Shown here: piece after piece, positions 51,680-60,677 of the stretch
Layout: the number at the start of each line of letters is the position of its first letter
How positions within the stretch are numbered: the stretch's first letter is position 1
Origin: Gilvimarinus sp. 2_MG-2023
Lineage (GTDB): Bacteria > Pseudomonadota > Gammaproteobacteria > Pseudomonadales > Cellvibrionaceae
Direction: 5' to 3'
Length of the DNA stretch: 64,000 nt
NCBI RefSeq assembly: GCF_030547685.1
Contig: NZ_JAUOQM010000018.1
Location: 1 to 64,000 of the forward strand
Notes under the pieces: model-generated
The model's database searches: none
What the model was told of the DNA's origin: nothing
The model's input: the letters and a program-made list of their open reading frames with translations, nothing else
Position numbers and translations under genes: made by a program

Positions 51680-53758
51680 ATGAGATGCTCCCCGATTCAC
51701 TCATCGTGTTTATTCCTTCTCTCGGTGGTCTGCCTGCCCAGCTTGGCGCAGGCGGCACTATCGGGCTCTGATGTGACTGCGTCTGAGCAACAAGTATCCG
51801 AGCAGACAGAGCCCGCCATCGAGACGGTGGTGGTGACCTCGGGATATAGCGAAGGCCTCTGGCAGCAGGCGGTGGGGGCTGTGGCTGTGCTTGACACTCG
51901 GCGTCAAACACCAGGCATGGGGCAAGACAGCGCTGAACTTTTGGCAGGCTTTGCCGGTGTGCAAGCCGATAGCCGTTCTAATTTTGCTCAGGATACGCGA
52001 CTGTCAATTCGAGGTTTTGGTGCGCGCTCGGCTTTTGGGGTGCGAGGTATTAATCTTCGAGTCGATGGTGTGCCGCTAACGATGCCCGATGGTCAGAGCC
52101 AAACGTCCAGCTTATTACTTGATAGCATTGACAGAGTGGAGGTTCAGCGAGGGCCTTTGGCGTCTTTGTATGGCAATGGGGCCGGGGGCAGCATCGCGTT
52201 CTACTCCGCATCACCTGAGGTGAGCGAAACCAGCCTCTCGGCGGCTGCGGGTTCGGCTGGCGAGCGCCGCTATCAGTTGCAAGCCTCTTGGGTGGGCGAG
52301 CAGCACGCCGCGCGTGTAATCGCCCGGACCTTTTCCGCTGACGGTTCTCGTCAGCATTCCAGTGCCGAGCGTGAGCAACTCGCTGCGCAGTGGTATTACC
52401 AAGGGGAGGAAGGGCTCAATGTGGTGGCAAGGTTAGACTTAAGTCGCGACCCGTTGAGCCAGGACCCACAAGGTATTACCTATGAGCAGTGGCAGGAAGA
52501 CCCCAGCCAAGTCCACCTTGTGGCAACCTTGTTCGACCCGCGTAAATCCAGTCGCCACCGTCAAGTTTCGGTCAGTGCTAATAAACCCCACTCATGGGGG
52601 CGCTGGCAAAGCTCGGTTTGGTTTGGTGACCGCCAGGTCGAGCAATTTTTAAGTTTTGCTGGCGATGCAGTAGACAGCGGCGGTGCCGTTATTGATTTGC
52701 AGCGTCAGTTCGCCGGTGGCAATGCCATCGCCGAGCGAGATTTTGGTGCATGGCAAGGGTTGCTGGGGGCTGAGTTGGGGGTGATGAGTGATGCCCGACG
52801 CGGTTTTATCAACGATTATGGCTTGCGCGGCGAGCTTCAACGCGATGAAGACAATACTGTTAGCAATTCGGATTTGTTTGCCGGAGTTACTTGGTCGGCT
52901 ACCGAGCGCTTACGCTTGCGCGGTGGCGGGCGTGTGAGTCGAGTGAGTTTCGACGTTAAAGATTATTATTTCACTGAGGGCAACCCGGATGACTCGGGTG
53001 AGCTGACCTTTACGGAGCCCTCGTATTTTGCCGGCGTCAGTTACGGCGAAAAGCACTGGCGCTTGTTTGGCAATCTGGGGGCCGGTTTTGGCGCGCCGAC
53101 GCTTACCGAGCTGGCCTATCGCCCCGAGGGCAGTGGCTTTAATCAAGATTTGGTGCCCGCGCGCAACCGCCAGGCCGAGCTGGGGTGGCGAGTGCAAAAG
53201 CCGCGCTGGCAGAGCAGCTTGGTGGCATTTATGGTGCGAACCCGCAACGAATTAGTGGTGGATCAGTCAACCGGTGGGCGCACGACCTACCGTAACGGCG
53301 CCGATACTGAGCGCCAGGGGCTGGAGTGGATGCTAGATGCTGAACTCAGTAGCTCGGTAGATTGGCGCTTGGGGGCGACTTGGTTGAATGCTGAATACAC
53401 CGCAGGCCCCTACGCTAATCACGCTATTCCCGGGGTGGCTCGCACCAATATCTACTCGCAGTGGGAATGGCAACCTCTTGGGGATCGTTTAAAGATAGCA
53501 GTGGTGGGGCGGTTTCGATCGGGGGTGATGACCTCGGATGACAACGATGAACGCGTGCCCAGCGCAATGACTTGGGATCTGGCCTTAACCTCGCCGTGGG
53601 AGGCGCCCCGTTGGCGGGGGGAGTGGTGGGTTAAATGCAGCAATTTGTTGGATGACGATATCGTTGGCTCTGTTATTGTCAATCAGAGTCGCGGTCGAAC
53701 CATTGAGCCGGCCCCAGGGCGACAATTTAGTGTGGGTTTGACTCTGACCCGAAGATGA
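51680..53758 (+). CDS. TonB-dependent outer-membrane receptor, YncD/PqqU-like
   Basis: 692 aa. Signal peptide to about SLAQAAL. The TonB box is in IETVVVTSG (~49-57). The plug carries QDTRLSIRGFGARSAFGVRGINLRVDGVPLTMPDGQSQTSSLLLDSIDRVEVQRGPLASLYGNGAGG (~101-167), a pattern I associate with YncD/PqqU-type receptors. The rest is a beta-barrel. E. coli YncD takes up pyrroloquinoline quinone; substrate transfer to this protein is inference. No iron box is evident upstream (only 28 nt after hrpB), so it may share the hrpB transcript. The C-terminus ends in TLTRR rather than the usual Phe. Confidence 0.88.
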   Translation: MRCSPIHSSCLFLLSVVCLPSLAQAALSGSDVTASEQQVSEQTEPAIETVVVTSGYSEGLWQQAVGAVAVLDTRRQTPGMGQDSAELLAGFAGVQADSRSNFAQDTRLSIRGFGARSAFGVRGINLRVDGVPLTMPDGQSQTSSLLLDSIDRVEVQRGPLASLYGNGAGGSIAFYSASPEVSETSLSAAAGSAGERRYQLQASWVGEQHAARVIARTFSADGSRQHSSAEREQLAAQWYYQGEEGLNVVARLDLSRDPLSQDPQGITYEQWQEDPSQVHLVATLFDPRKSSRHRQVSVSANKPHSWGRWQSSVWFGDRQVEQFLSFAGDAVDSGGAVIDLQRQFAGGNAIAERDFGAWQGLLGAELGVMSDARRGFINDYGLRGELQRDEDNTVSNSDLFAGVTWSATERLRLRGGGRVSRVSFDVKDYYFTEGNPDDSGELTFTEPSYFAGVSYGEKHWRLFGNLGAGFGAPTLTELAYRPEGSGFNQDLVPARNRQAELGWRVQKPRWQSSLVAFMVRTRNELVVDQSTGGRTTYRNGADTERQGLEWMLDAELSSSVDWRLGATWLNAEYTAGPYANHAIPGVARTNIYSQWEWQPLGDRLKIAVVGRFRSGVMTSDDNDERVPSAMTWDLALTSPWEAPRWRGEWWVKCSNLLDDDIVGSVIVNQSRGRTIEPAPGRQFSVGLTLTRR

Positions 53759-54129
53759 TAGCGCTGTCATTGCGAGTGACTAAAATTTGCGTTCTGTTTT
53801 AAGGTAAAAAAGCGCAAATATCGACCAAAATTGGTAATTTATTCACCTTTTGCAGTCCCATTTGAGCTTCAGTTGGGGTATGATGTTCTGACTGTAATGA
53901 TGAGTTGGTTAGGCTTTGGCCTGAATCAACTGTCCATACAGACCGTTCTTCGCAACGGTCGCAGGGAATGCTAGCGACGTAAATTTGGATCAGGTGCTGC
54001 AGTGCGGTAGAATAGAATACCTGAGTAAGCCGCTGGGTTATTCTGGATTCTTTTTGACCCACCCGTGTTAGGCTCAAATGCAGGCTCATTTTAGCCCTCC
54101 GATCCGAAGTATAGAGGTAGATTTTGTCT
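53759..54129. other. Spacer with a perfect hairpin before grxD
   Basis: About 370 bases without a gene. GACCGTT-cttcgc-AACGGTC (53941-53960) is a perfect 7-bp hairpin about 170 nt upstream of grxD, probably in its promoter or leader. A 129-codon antisense frame across this stretch and the start of grxD shows no features of a real protein. Confidence 0.5.
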
Positions 54130-54459
54130 ATGGACGTCGTAGATACCATCAAGCAACAGATTTCTGAAAATCCGGTGATTTTGTACATGAAAGGATCACC
54201 TAACGCACCTCAGTGTGGATTTTCACAGCGTACTTCACAGGCAGTGATGGCGTGCGGTCAGCGGTTTGCGTACGTGGATGTACTTTCAAACCCTGAACTC
54301 CGCGAAGGTTTAAAGCAGTACGCCAATTGGCCGACTTATCCGCAATTGTGGGTGAACGGTGAACTGGTAGGCGGTTGCGATATTGTGACCGAGATGTTTG
54401 ACAGTGGTGAACTAAAGACGCTTGTTGAGTCTGTCGTTCCCGCCGATTCTTCTGATTGA
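54130..54459 (+). CDS. grxD: Monothiol glutaredoxin 4
   Basis: 109 aa from the ATG at 54130; a TTG two codons earlier (54124) is also possible. The single-cysteine active site is in YMKGSPNAPQCGFSQRT, with the CGFS motif of Fe-S-handling glutaredoxins; WPTYPQLWVNGELVGGCDIV is the cis-Pro/GG glutathione site. Such proteins bind a [2Fe-2S] cluster between two subunits with glutathione and pass clusters to target proteins in the cytoplasm. Confidence 0.96.
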   Translation: MDVVDTIKQQISENPVILYMKGSPNAPQCGFSQRTSQAVMACGQRFAYVDVLSNPELREGLKQYANWPTYPQLWVNGELVGGCDIVTEMFDSGELKTLVESVVPADSSD

Positions 54460-54474
54460 TTCATGCTCCTGTTG

Positions 54475-54511
54475 GGGCAGCTCCCGTTCCGGGCGCTGCC
54501 CATTTCTTTTC
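54475..54511 (+). terminator. Intrinsic terminator after grxD
   Basis: GGGCAGCTCCC/GGGCGCTGCCC stem with one mismatch and a 5-nt loop, then a T-rich tail. Confidence 0.75.
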
Positions 54512-54542
54512 TGCTTATTCTCTAATCTCATCCATACTGTCG

Positions 54543-54881
54543 TTAACTGTTAATTTTCCAAGCGTATACTCCCAGAACCGCTAGTGCGATAGCGCAGAGA
54601 ATCATTAAGGTCGCTCCCAGTTTGCGATAAGGGTGCTCGACGATTTCCACTTCCCCATCTGTTCGTAACCAGTGCGCCATCCAGGCTGCTTTTTTGGATT
54701 TTAGCAGTCGAATTTCTTGGTTGCGCAGAGCTCTTATTTGTTCTTCGATTTCTTCGCGCTGTGGGCCACTGCATTTCTCGCGTTCTTGATAAAGCGCGTC
54801 TAATTTTTTTTGCAGCTCGCCATGGTTGTCGTCAATGCGCTGGCTGAGTGCCTGCAGTTTTTTGTCGTTAGTTTGTTGCAC
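54543..54881 (-). CDS. Coiled-coil tail-anchored membrane protein, unknown
   Basis: 112 aa, GTG start with GGAG 7 nt upstream. Residues ~5-65 form a charged coiled coil (LQKKLDALYQEREKCSGPQREEIEEQIRALRNQ). One transmembrane helix lies near the C-terminus (~88-107: LGATLMILCAIALAVLGVYAW). Likely anchored in the inner membrane with the coil in the cytoplasm. No family recognised. It is encoded on the opposite strand between grxD and the acyltransferase gene. Confidence 0.75.
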   Translation of the reverse strand: MQQTNDKKLQALSQRIDDNHGELQKKLDALYQEREKCSGPQREEIEEQIRALRNQEIRLLKSKKAAWMAHWLRTDGEVEIVEHPYRKLGATLMILCAIALAVLGVYAWKINS

Positions 54882-55061
54882 TGTTTATCTCCACGCCAAT
54901 TATGTGCCAACAGTAACAGAGTTGAGGGTGACAACTCCAATAAGACAGGCCTGATAGGGGACACAATGCCATGTCGCCCTGCTATAATCTCTGCCGATTT
55001 ACCCTTGGTGCAACGACGTTTGCGCGATTAAGCCCCGATAGCAGTAGGAAGGCAAATCTCT

Positions 55062-56015
55062 ATGGCTGATTCATCATCCCGTCGATCGTTAAGCGGTTAT
55101 ACACACCCTAAATACTGGGGGACGTGGCTTGGGCTAGGTGTTCTGGTGCTTATCGCGTATTTGCCGTTGCCGGTTACCCGCGCGCTAGGGGTGTTGATGG
55201 GTAAGCTGTTTTACCGTTTTGCTACCGAGCGCTGTGAAATTACCCGAATTAATGTGGCGTTGTGCTTTCCCGAGCTGAGTGCTCAAGAAAAAGAGCAGCG
55301 AGTACGTGAGATTTTACGCAACGTGGGGTTGAGCTTTATTGAGTCTGCGGTTGCACTTTGGGCGCCGGATCGCAAGTTTCGCAATCTATACACCTTTGAG
55401 GGCCTGGATATTCTTCGCCGACTTGAGGCGCAAGGTAAAGGTGTGATGCTGCTTGGTGGTCACTACACCAGTCTGGATATGGCCGGTCGCGTGATGGGGT
55501 TGAATATTGAGTGTGACATGGTGTACCGGGTGGATCGCAATCCGCTGTTGGCTGATGCGGTAGCGCGTGCGCGAGAGAGGTTGTCGGGAGCCGCCATTGA
55601 GCGTGACGATGTTCGGCAAATGGTCAGGCGATTGCGCCAGGGGCGCCGCCTTTGGTATGCCCCCGATCAAGATTACGGGAGGAGTAATACTGTATTTGCT
55701 CCCTTCTTTGGAGTGCCAGCGGCGACGGTAACGGCAACTGCTCGTTTGGCGCGTATGGGACGCGCCGTAGTGTGTCCTTTTGAGCACTGGCGTGATGAGC
55801 AAGGAATTTACCACGTGCGTGTTAAAGAGCCACTGGCAGACTTTCCTAGTGGTGACGATGTGCTCGATGCTACGCGGGCGAACGAAGTGGTCGAGTCGGT
55901 GGTGCGCCGCTATCCGAGTCAATACTTGTGGGTGCACAGGCGGTTTAAAACCCGGCCAGAGGGGGAGGTTACGCCCTATCCACCTAGGCAAAGAAAGCGC
56001 AAAAGAAATCACTGA
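55062..56015 (+). CDS. lpxL: Lipid A acyltransferase, LpxL/HtrB family
   Basis: 317 aa. An N-terminal membrane anchor (~20-40: WGTWLGLGVLVLIAYLPLPV) is followed by the acyltransferase domain with the HX4D/E catalytic motif in LLGGHYTSLDMAGR (~129-142) and the product-site stretch WYAPDQDYGRSNTVFAPFFGVPAATVTA (~198-225). The enzyme adds a secondary acyl chain to Kdo2-lipid IVA at the inner membrane. The sequence does not tell laurate from myristate specificity, so LpxM is possible, though the PDQDYG form fits LpxL better. GGAAGG lies 7 nt before the ATG. Confidence 0.9.
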   Translation: MADSSSRRSLSGYTHPKYWGTWLGLGVLVLIAYLPLPVTRALGVLMGKLFYRFATERCEITRINVALCFPELSAQEKEQRVREILRNVGLSFIESAVALWAPDRKFRNLYTFEGLDILRRLEAQGKGVMLLGGHYTSLDMAGRVMGLNIECDMVYRVDRNPLLADAVARARERLSGAAIERDDVRQMVRRLRQGRRLWYAPDQDYGRSNTVFAPFFGVPAATVTATARLARMGRAVVCPFEHWRDEQGIYHVRVKEPLADFPSGDDVLDATRANEVVESVVRRYPSQYLWVHRRFKTRPEGEVTPYPPRQRKRKRNH

Positions 56016-56126
56016 TGGGTAGGCAGAGCTGGAAAAAGCTGCGTAGACTTAATCACATAAAAGGCTAGGCCCGCTTAGAAAATCTGAGCGGGGTGGGCAA
56101 TATTGCTAGGGCCGGGAGAGCTAAAC

Positions 56127-57080
56127 ATGCTGAGAATGTTTGATATTCAAAATGCCAAACTGCGCGACCAAAATGTTGACCCGAATAATGTGCATTCGGC
56201 GATGCAAGAGGCTGTCTGGATTGATGCGCACGAGCCCACTGATGAAGAGCGAGAGCAGCTCAATACATTTTTGCGTGCTGAGCTGCCCGAGTCGGACGAT
56301 GTAGAAGAGATTGAGTTTTCGGCGCGTTATTTTTTGGACTCCGCCGGTATTCATGTTCACTCCCTATTTCTGACCCCCACTGAAGGGCGCCACAGCACGA
56401 CTACGGTTGCTTTTATTTTGCAGGAAAAGCGCCTGCTGACGCTGCGTGATGGCGAGCTGGCAGACTTTCGTTTGCTTAGGATGCGCGCTCGCAGAGGGCA
56501 GGTGCAGGCCCATTCGCCGCAAGATCTCTTGATTACCATGTTTGAACAAAAGGTCGAAAACCTTGCCGACGTGCTGGAGGATATCCATCGTAAATTGGAG
56601 GATGTTAGTCATACCGTGCTGGAAGATGACGATGCCGATTTAGAAGATGCGATCGACAGGCTCGCTAAGCTGGAAGACAGTAACGGTAAAATCCGCTTGT
56701 GCTTGATGGATACGCAGCGCTCCATCTCATTTTTGCAGCGTCATTTGCGCGAGCATTTTGAATTGCAAGAAACCGCCCGAGAAATCAAGCGCGATGTGGA
56801 TACCTTGATGTCCCACACAGCTTTTTTGTTCGATAAAATCAACTTCTTGATGGATTCTACTCAAGGTTTTATCAATATTGAACAGAACCAAATTATTAAA
56901 ACCTTCTCCATTGCCGCGGTGATCTTCCTGCCTCCCACGGTGGTGGCCAGCTTTTATGGGATGAATTTTGAATTTATTCCGGGTTTGCACTGGGAGTGGG
57001 GCTACGTTACCGGCACCTTAGTGATGCTTGCCTCAGCCATTGCTCCGCTTTGGTACTTTAAGCGTAAAGACTGGTTGTAG
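56127..57080 (+). CDS. corA: CorA-type magnesium transporter
   Basis: 317 aa from the ATG at 56127 (GGAG 9 nt upstream; a TTG at 56103 is less likely). The cytoplasmic N-terminal domain is followed by a long helix and two transmembrane helices at the C-terminus. The selectivity motif GMN is in VASFYGMNFEFIPG (~279-292) between them, and the final KRKDWL is basic. CorA pentamers import Mg2+ and similar ions down the membrane potential. Single gene. Confidence 0.95.
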   Translation: MLRMFDIQNAKLRDQNVDPNNVHSAMQEAVWIDAHEPTDEEREQLNTFLRAELPESDDVEEIEFSARYFLDSAGIHVHSLFLTPTEGRHSTTTVAFILQEKRLLTLRDGELADFRLLRMRARRGQVQAHSPQDLLITMFEQKVENLADVLEDIHRKLEDVSHTVLEDDDADLEDAIDRLAKLEDSNGKIRLCLMDTQRSISFLQRHLREHFELQETAREIKRDVDTLMSHTAFLFDKINFLMDSTQGFINIEQNQIIKTFSIAAVIFLPPTVVASFYGMNFEFIPGLHWEWGYVTGTLVMLASAIAPLWYFKRKDWL

Positions 57081-57162
57081 CGCGGCCGTCGCAGCGTTTT
57101 ACTTGCGCTGAGTTGGGCACTTATTAATTATTTTCACGGATATCCAAGAGGCGATGGGCACG

Positions 57163-57190
57163 TTTCAACGCGGTTGAAATATGCTATTAT
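57163..57190 (+). promoter_or_regulatory. Promoter of purC with overlapping palindrome
   Basis: TTTCAAC-gcg-GTTGAAA (57163-57179) is a perfect 7-3-7 palindrome. Its left arm serves as a weak -35 (TTTCAA) 16 bases before the -10 TATTAT (57185-57190). A repressor bound here would block transcription; the sequence does not match the classical PurR box. Confidence 0.5.
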
Positions 57191-57226
57191 CGCCCGTTTT
57201 TCGATCTGCATCGACAGGAATTTCTT

Positions 57227-58330
57227 ATGAATCTTGCTGACAGGGTTCTGGCGGTTAACAACGATCTTCCCATTCGCACCCAGCTTCCGGTTCATAGCGG
57301 TAAGGTGCGTTCGGTTTATTGGTTGACCGAAGCGGATAGCCGCCGCTTGATTGCCGATAAAGGCTATGACGTTGCCGCTGATGCGCCCTTGGCGATTATG
57401 GTAATCAGTGACCGAATCTCAGCTTTCGATTGTATTTGGCATGGTGAGGGCGGTATGAACGGTGTGCCGGGTAAAGGTGCGGCGCTCAATGCCATCTCCA
57501 ACCACTGGTTTCGGTTGTTTCGCGAGCAGGGTTTGGCCGATAGCCATATTTTGGATATTCCTCACCCACTGGTTTGGATTGTGCAAAAAGCGCGTCCGGT
57601 AAAAATCGAGGCGATCTGCAGGCAGTATATTACCGGCTCTATGTGGCGCGCCTACTCTAAAGGTGAGCGCGAGTTTTGCGGTATCCAATTGCCGGACGGT
57701 TTAAGCAAAGATCAAAAGCTACCTGAGCTGCTCATTACCCCCTCGACTAAAGGTATTCTGCAAGGAATTCCGGGAGTGCCAGAGGTGGATGATGTCAATA
57801 TTACCCGCCGAGATATCGCTGCTAATTTTGCGGCTTTCAACTTTAAGTCAGAAGGCGATATTGAGCAGTATGAGACATTGCTGAAAGACGGTTTTGCCGT
57901 GATCAGTCAGGCGTTAAACGACCTGGATCAAATATTTGTCGATACCAAATTTGAGTTTGGCTATGTCACAGACGCCGCTGGTAACGACAAGCTAATTTAT
58001 ACCGATGAGGTAGGTACGCCCGACTCCTCACGCATATGGGACGGCCCCAGTTATCGCGCCGGTGAGGTTGTGGAGCAATCGAAAGAGGCGTTTCGCCAAT
58101 TGTTATTGAACCACTTCCCCGACCCCGACATTCTGCTTAACAAAGATCGTATGGATGAAAGGCAGGCTCTGGCAGAAAACAATGCCTTGCCTGAGGCTGT
58201 ATTGATGCAGGTGTCGCAAACGTATCTGGGCATTGCGGAAAAAGTGATCGGCCAGACCATAGAGGTATCGGCAAATCCTAAGCAAGAGATTATCGACACG
58301 CTGCGTGAGCAATACGACCTAATAAGCTAA
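57227..58330 (+). CDS. purC: SAICAR synthetase, long form
   Basis: 367 aa. Motifs of phosphoribosylaminoimidazole-succinocarboxamide synthase: SGKVRSVYW (~24-32), [16 protein letters not shown] (~58-73), [14 protein letters not shown] (~131-144), and [10 protein letters not shown] (~238-247). It joins CAIR and aspartate with ATP in purine synthesis. It is longer than the ~240-aa E. coli enzyme and belongs to the long bacterial class. AGGA precedes the ATG by 8 nt. A second, short purC is often found after bamC in relatives; the window ends too soon to see. Confidence 0.94.
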   Translation: MNLADRVLAVNNDLPIRTQLPVHSGKVRSVYWLTEADSRRLIADKGYDVAADAPLAIMVISDRISAFDCIWHGEGGMNGVPGKGAALNAISNHWFRLFREQGLADSHILDIPHPLVWIVQKARPVKIEAICRQYITGSMWRAYSKGEREFCGIQLPDGLSKDQKLPELLITPSTKGILQGIPGVPEVDDVNITRRDIAANFAAFNFKSEGDIEQYETLLKDGFAVISQALNDLDQIFVDTKFEFGYVTDAAGNDKLIYTDEVGTPDSSRIWDGPSYRAGEVVEQSKEAFRQLLLNHFPDPDILLNKDRMDERQALAENNALPEAVLMQVSQTYLGIAEKVIGQTIEVSANPKQEIIDTLREQYDLIS

Positions 58331-58346
58331 CCAGTCAGTCATGGGG

Positions 58347-58670
58347 TTATTCTACCCACTCCCAACGCAAGGGTTCGCCAAACTCATCGTAGATGAGTTT
58401 TTTGCGAGGCCTGGATTGTTTTGGGCGGGACTGCTTGGTTGAGGTTTGCGGTTTTTTGCGCTCCTCTATGGCGGCAATCTCGTCGCTGACCGGGGTGCGT
58501 GTCTCTGGCTCGGCTTTCTTGTCAAACACATGGGGTAGCGGACTGTTGACGGTATCGCGGCCCGATTGGCCGCGTGGCACTTCAGACACGGTACCACCGC
58601 GAGCCTGAAAGGCACGAATTTGCGCCTCAAGTTCCCGACGCTGTTCCTTTTTGGATTTGACCAGTTTCAT
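58347..58670 (-). CDS. Small charged protein, unknown function
   Basis: 107 aa. The N-terminal KKEQRRELEAQIRAFQARGGTVSEVPRGQSG has the pattern helix-F-x3-GG-x-V-x2-VP-x-G, which recurs in several small gammaproteobacterial regulators of unknown mode. The middle is Pro/Lys/Arg-rich and disordered, and the C-terminus DEFGEPLRWEWV is distinctive. No catalytic motif. It is convergent with purC and divergent from queE. Confidence 0.7.
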   Translation of the reverse strand: MKLVKSKKEQRRELEAQIRAFQARGGTVSEVPRGQSGRDTVNSPLPHVFDKKAEPETRTPVSDEIAAIEERKKPQTSTKQSRPKQSRPRKKLIYDEFGEPLRWEWVE

Positions 58671-58759
58671 GCAGTAGACGCGAGTTATGACGAAGCCGAT
58701 TAGAATAGCATTTGCAACGACAGCCTGAAAGCAGACAGCCGGATTTGAGTGAAGAATTG

Positions 58760-59410
58760 ATGAGTGAAACGAGCGTTAAAATTACCGAGATTTTTTACTC
58801 GCTGCAAGGTGAGTCAAACACAGTCGGTTTGCCGACCGTGTTTGTACGCCTGACGGGTTGCCCGCTGCGCTGCGGTTATTGCGACAGCGAGTACGCCTTT
58901 TACGGCGGCGAGCGTATGATGCTTGCACAGGTGCTGGAAAAGGTGGCGTCATACAAGGCGCGCTATGTGTGCGTTACCGGGGGCGAGCCAATGGCTCAGC
59001 CGGGTACGCCCGAGTTGCTGACCAAACTCTGCGATCAGGGCTATCAGGTGTCGCTGGAAACCAGTGGCGCCATGTCCCTGGCTAATGTGGATGAGCGTGT
59101 GGTTAAAGTGATGGATTTGAAAACTCCGGGCTCGGGTGAAAGCAGTCGTAATCTGTGGGAAAATCTAGAGTATCTGGGGCGGCGAGATCAAATAAAATTT
59201 GTGCTTTGCTCGCGGGAAGACTATCAGTGGGCAAGCCTTAAATTGGATGAGTATAAGCTTGCTGAGCGGGTCGATGATATTTTGATGTCGCCCAGTTTTG
59301 GTGAGATCAATCCACGCGATTTGGCCGATTGGATTGTGACTGACAATCTTCCGGTGCGCTTTCAGTTGCAGTTACATAAAATTTTGTGGGATGACACGCC
59401 GGGTCATTAA
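58760..59410 (+). CDS. queE: 7-carboxy-7-deazaguanine synthase
   Basis: 216 aa from the ATG at 58760. Radical-SAM cluster motif CPLRCGYC (CxxxCxxC) in [18 protein letters not shown] (~31-48), TGGEPMAQ (~80-87) for SAM binding, and SLQGES near the start, typical of QueE. It rearranges 6-carboxytetrahydropterin to 7-carboxy-7-deazaguanine in queuosine synthesis. queC, the next enzyme, follows 20 nt downstream in the same direction. Confidence 0.96.
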   Translation: MSETSVKITEIFYSLQGESNTVGLPTVFVRLTGCPLRCGYCDSEYAFYGGERMMLAQVLEKVASYKARYVCVTGGEPMAQPGTPELLTKLCDQGYQVSLETSGAMSLANVDERVVKVMDLKTPGSGESSRNLWENLEYLGRRDQIKFVLCSREDYQWASLKLDEYKLAERVDDILMSPSFGEINPRDLADWIVTDNLPVRFQLQLHKILWDDTPGH

Positions 59411-59430
59411 CGTTAGTTGTTGGAGACGCT

Positions 59431-60105
59431 ATGAGCGAGAAAAAAGCCGTTGTTTTGGTATCGGGTGGTTTGGATTCCACCACCGCTTTGGCCATTGCCC
59501 GCAGCGAGGGGTTTACCTGTTACACCATCAGCTTTGATTATGGTCAGCGTATGCGAGCTGAACTTGTGGCCGCAGAACGAGCCGCTAAAGCACTGGGCAG
59601 CATTGAGCACAAAGTTATCGACCTGGATTTACGCAAAATTGGCGGTTCGGCACTGACCGACGATAAAATTGCAGTGCCAGAGCATGAAACACAAGGCGTG
59701 CCTGTGACCTATGTGCCTGCGCGCAATACGGTATTTTTGTCCATTGCTCTGGGTTGGGCGGAGGTACTGGGGGCGGATGATATCTTTATTGGTGTCAATG
59801 CGGTTGATTACTCCGGTTACCCAGATTGCCGGCCAGATTATATTGCCGCCTATGAAAAAATGGCTAATTTGGCTACCCGGGCAGGCACAGAAGGGCACAG
59901 CTTAAAGATACGAACCCCGTTAATCGACTTAACCAAGGCTCAAATTGTACAAAAAGGGCTGTCATTAGGAGTCGATTACGGGCTGACGGTATCCTGTTAC
60001 CAGGCTGATGATGACGGTCGTGCCTGCGGTCTCTGCGATAGCTGTCGGTTGCGTAAGGTGGGTTTCCAACAGGCGGGCGTGAGCGACCCTACCCGTTATC
60101 GTTAG
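59431..60105 (+). CDS. queC: 7-cyano-7-deazaguanine synthase
   Basis: 224 aa. ATP-pyrophosphatase loop [12 protein letters not shown] (~10-21) and a C-terminal zinc site with four cysteines in [20 protein letters not shown] (~189-208). It converts 7-carboxy-7-deazaguanine to preQ0 with ammonia and ATP. Forms a queE-queC pair; preQ0 leads to queuosine in tRNA wobble positions. Confidence 0.97.
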   Translation: MSEKKAVVLVSGGLDSTTALAIARSEGFTCYTISFDYGQRMRAELVAAERAAKALGSIEHKVIDLDLRKIGGSALTDDKIAVPEHETQGVPVTYVPARNTVFLSIALGWAEVLGADDIFIGVNAVDYSGYPDCRPDYIAAYEKMANLATRAGTEGHSLKIRTPLIDLTKAQIVQKGLSLGVDYGLTVSCYQADDDGRACGLCDSCRLRKVGFQQAGVSDPTRYR

Positions 60106-60290
60106 TCGGTGTTGAATGCTGGTTGTGGCAGAGCTTGAGGAAAATCGCTGAAAAACTGCCCGCATCGGTAAGTTATTGATCAGTTGTGGTTTATTCTCTA
60201 GAAAAGCAAAAAATTGCTTGTTTTTTCTGCTTAAATCATTATTATGTGCGCCTCTGATTTGGACGCTGAACAGCGCGTTTAATGTCAGTT

Positions 60291-60366
60291 GGGTCGTTAG
60301 CTCAGTTGGTAGAGCAGTTGGCTTTTAACCAATTGGTCGCGCGTTCGAGTCGCGCACGACCCACCA
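60291..60366 (+). tRNA. tRNA-Lys (anticodon TTT), copy 1
   Basis: 76 nt including the encoded CCA end. Acceptor GGGTCGT/ACGACCC, D-arm with GCTCAGTTGGTAGAGC, anticodon loop CTTTTAA giving TTT, T-arm with GTTCGAGTC. The discriminator base is A. All arms pair, so it should be functional. Confidence 0.98.
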
Positions 60367-60441
60367 TTTTCAAAGATTGGCAGTTTACTGAGCGCTGCCG
60401 ATTTAAGTGTTTACTAGAATTACAGTGTATGTCAGTTTTAT

Positions 60442-60517
60442 GGGTCGTTAGCTCAGTTGGTAGAGCAGTTGGCTTTTAACCAATTGGTCGCGCGTTCGAG
60501 TCGCGCACGACCCACCA
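60442..60517 (+). tRNA. tRNA-Lys (anticodon TTT), copy 2
   Basis: Identical in all 76 positions to the copy 151 bases upstream, with the same CCA end. The bases TGTCAGTT before each copy are also shared, pointing to a recent tandem duplication. Both probably come from one transcript ending at the following terminator. Confidence 0.98.
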
Positions 60518-60520
60518 TAT

Positions 60521-60556
60521 AAAACGCCGAGCCCTTGGGGCTTGGCGTTTTTTTTT
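60521..60556 (+). terminator. Terminator after the tRNA pair
   Basis: AAAACGCC/GGCGTTTT with an inner AGCCC/GGGCT stem and a long T-run. Confidence 0.93.
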
Positions 60557-60677
60557 GCTTTGCGCTCAGTCTGCGCGCGGGTGAATAGAGCGAAAAAAGC
60601 GGGTGCTGTGGTAGAATGTCCCGCTTATAGTTCAACCCGTCCCGCACAATCTGCGGGGCTATTTGGGTAATTACATT

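Noticed and set aside
53799-54188. 129-codon frame antisense to the start of grxD
   Set aside because: No features, overlaps a well-supported gene.
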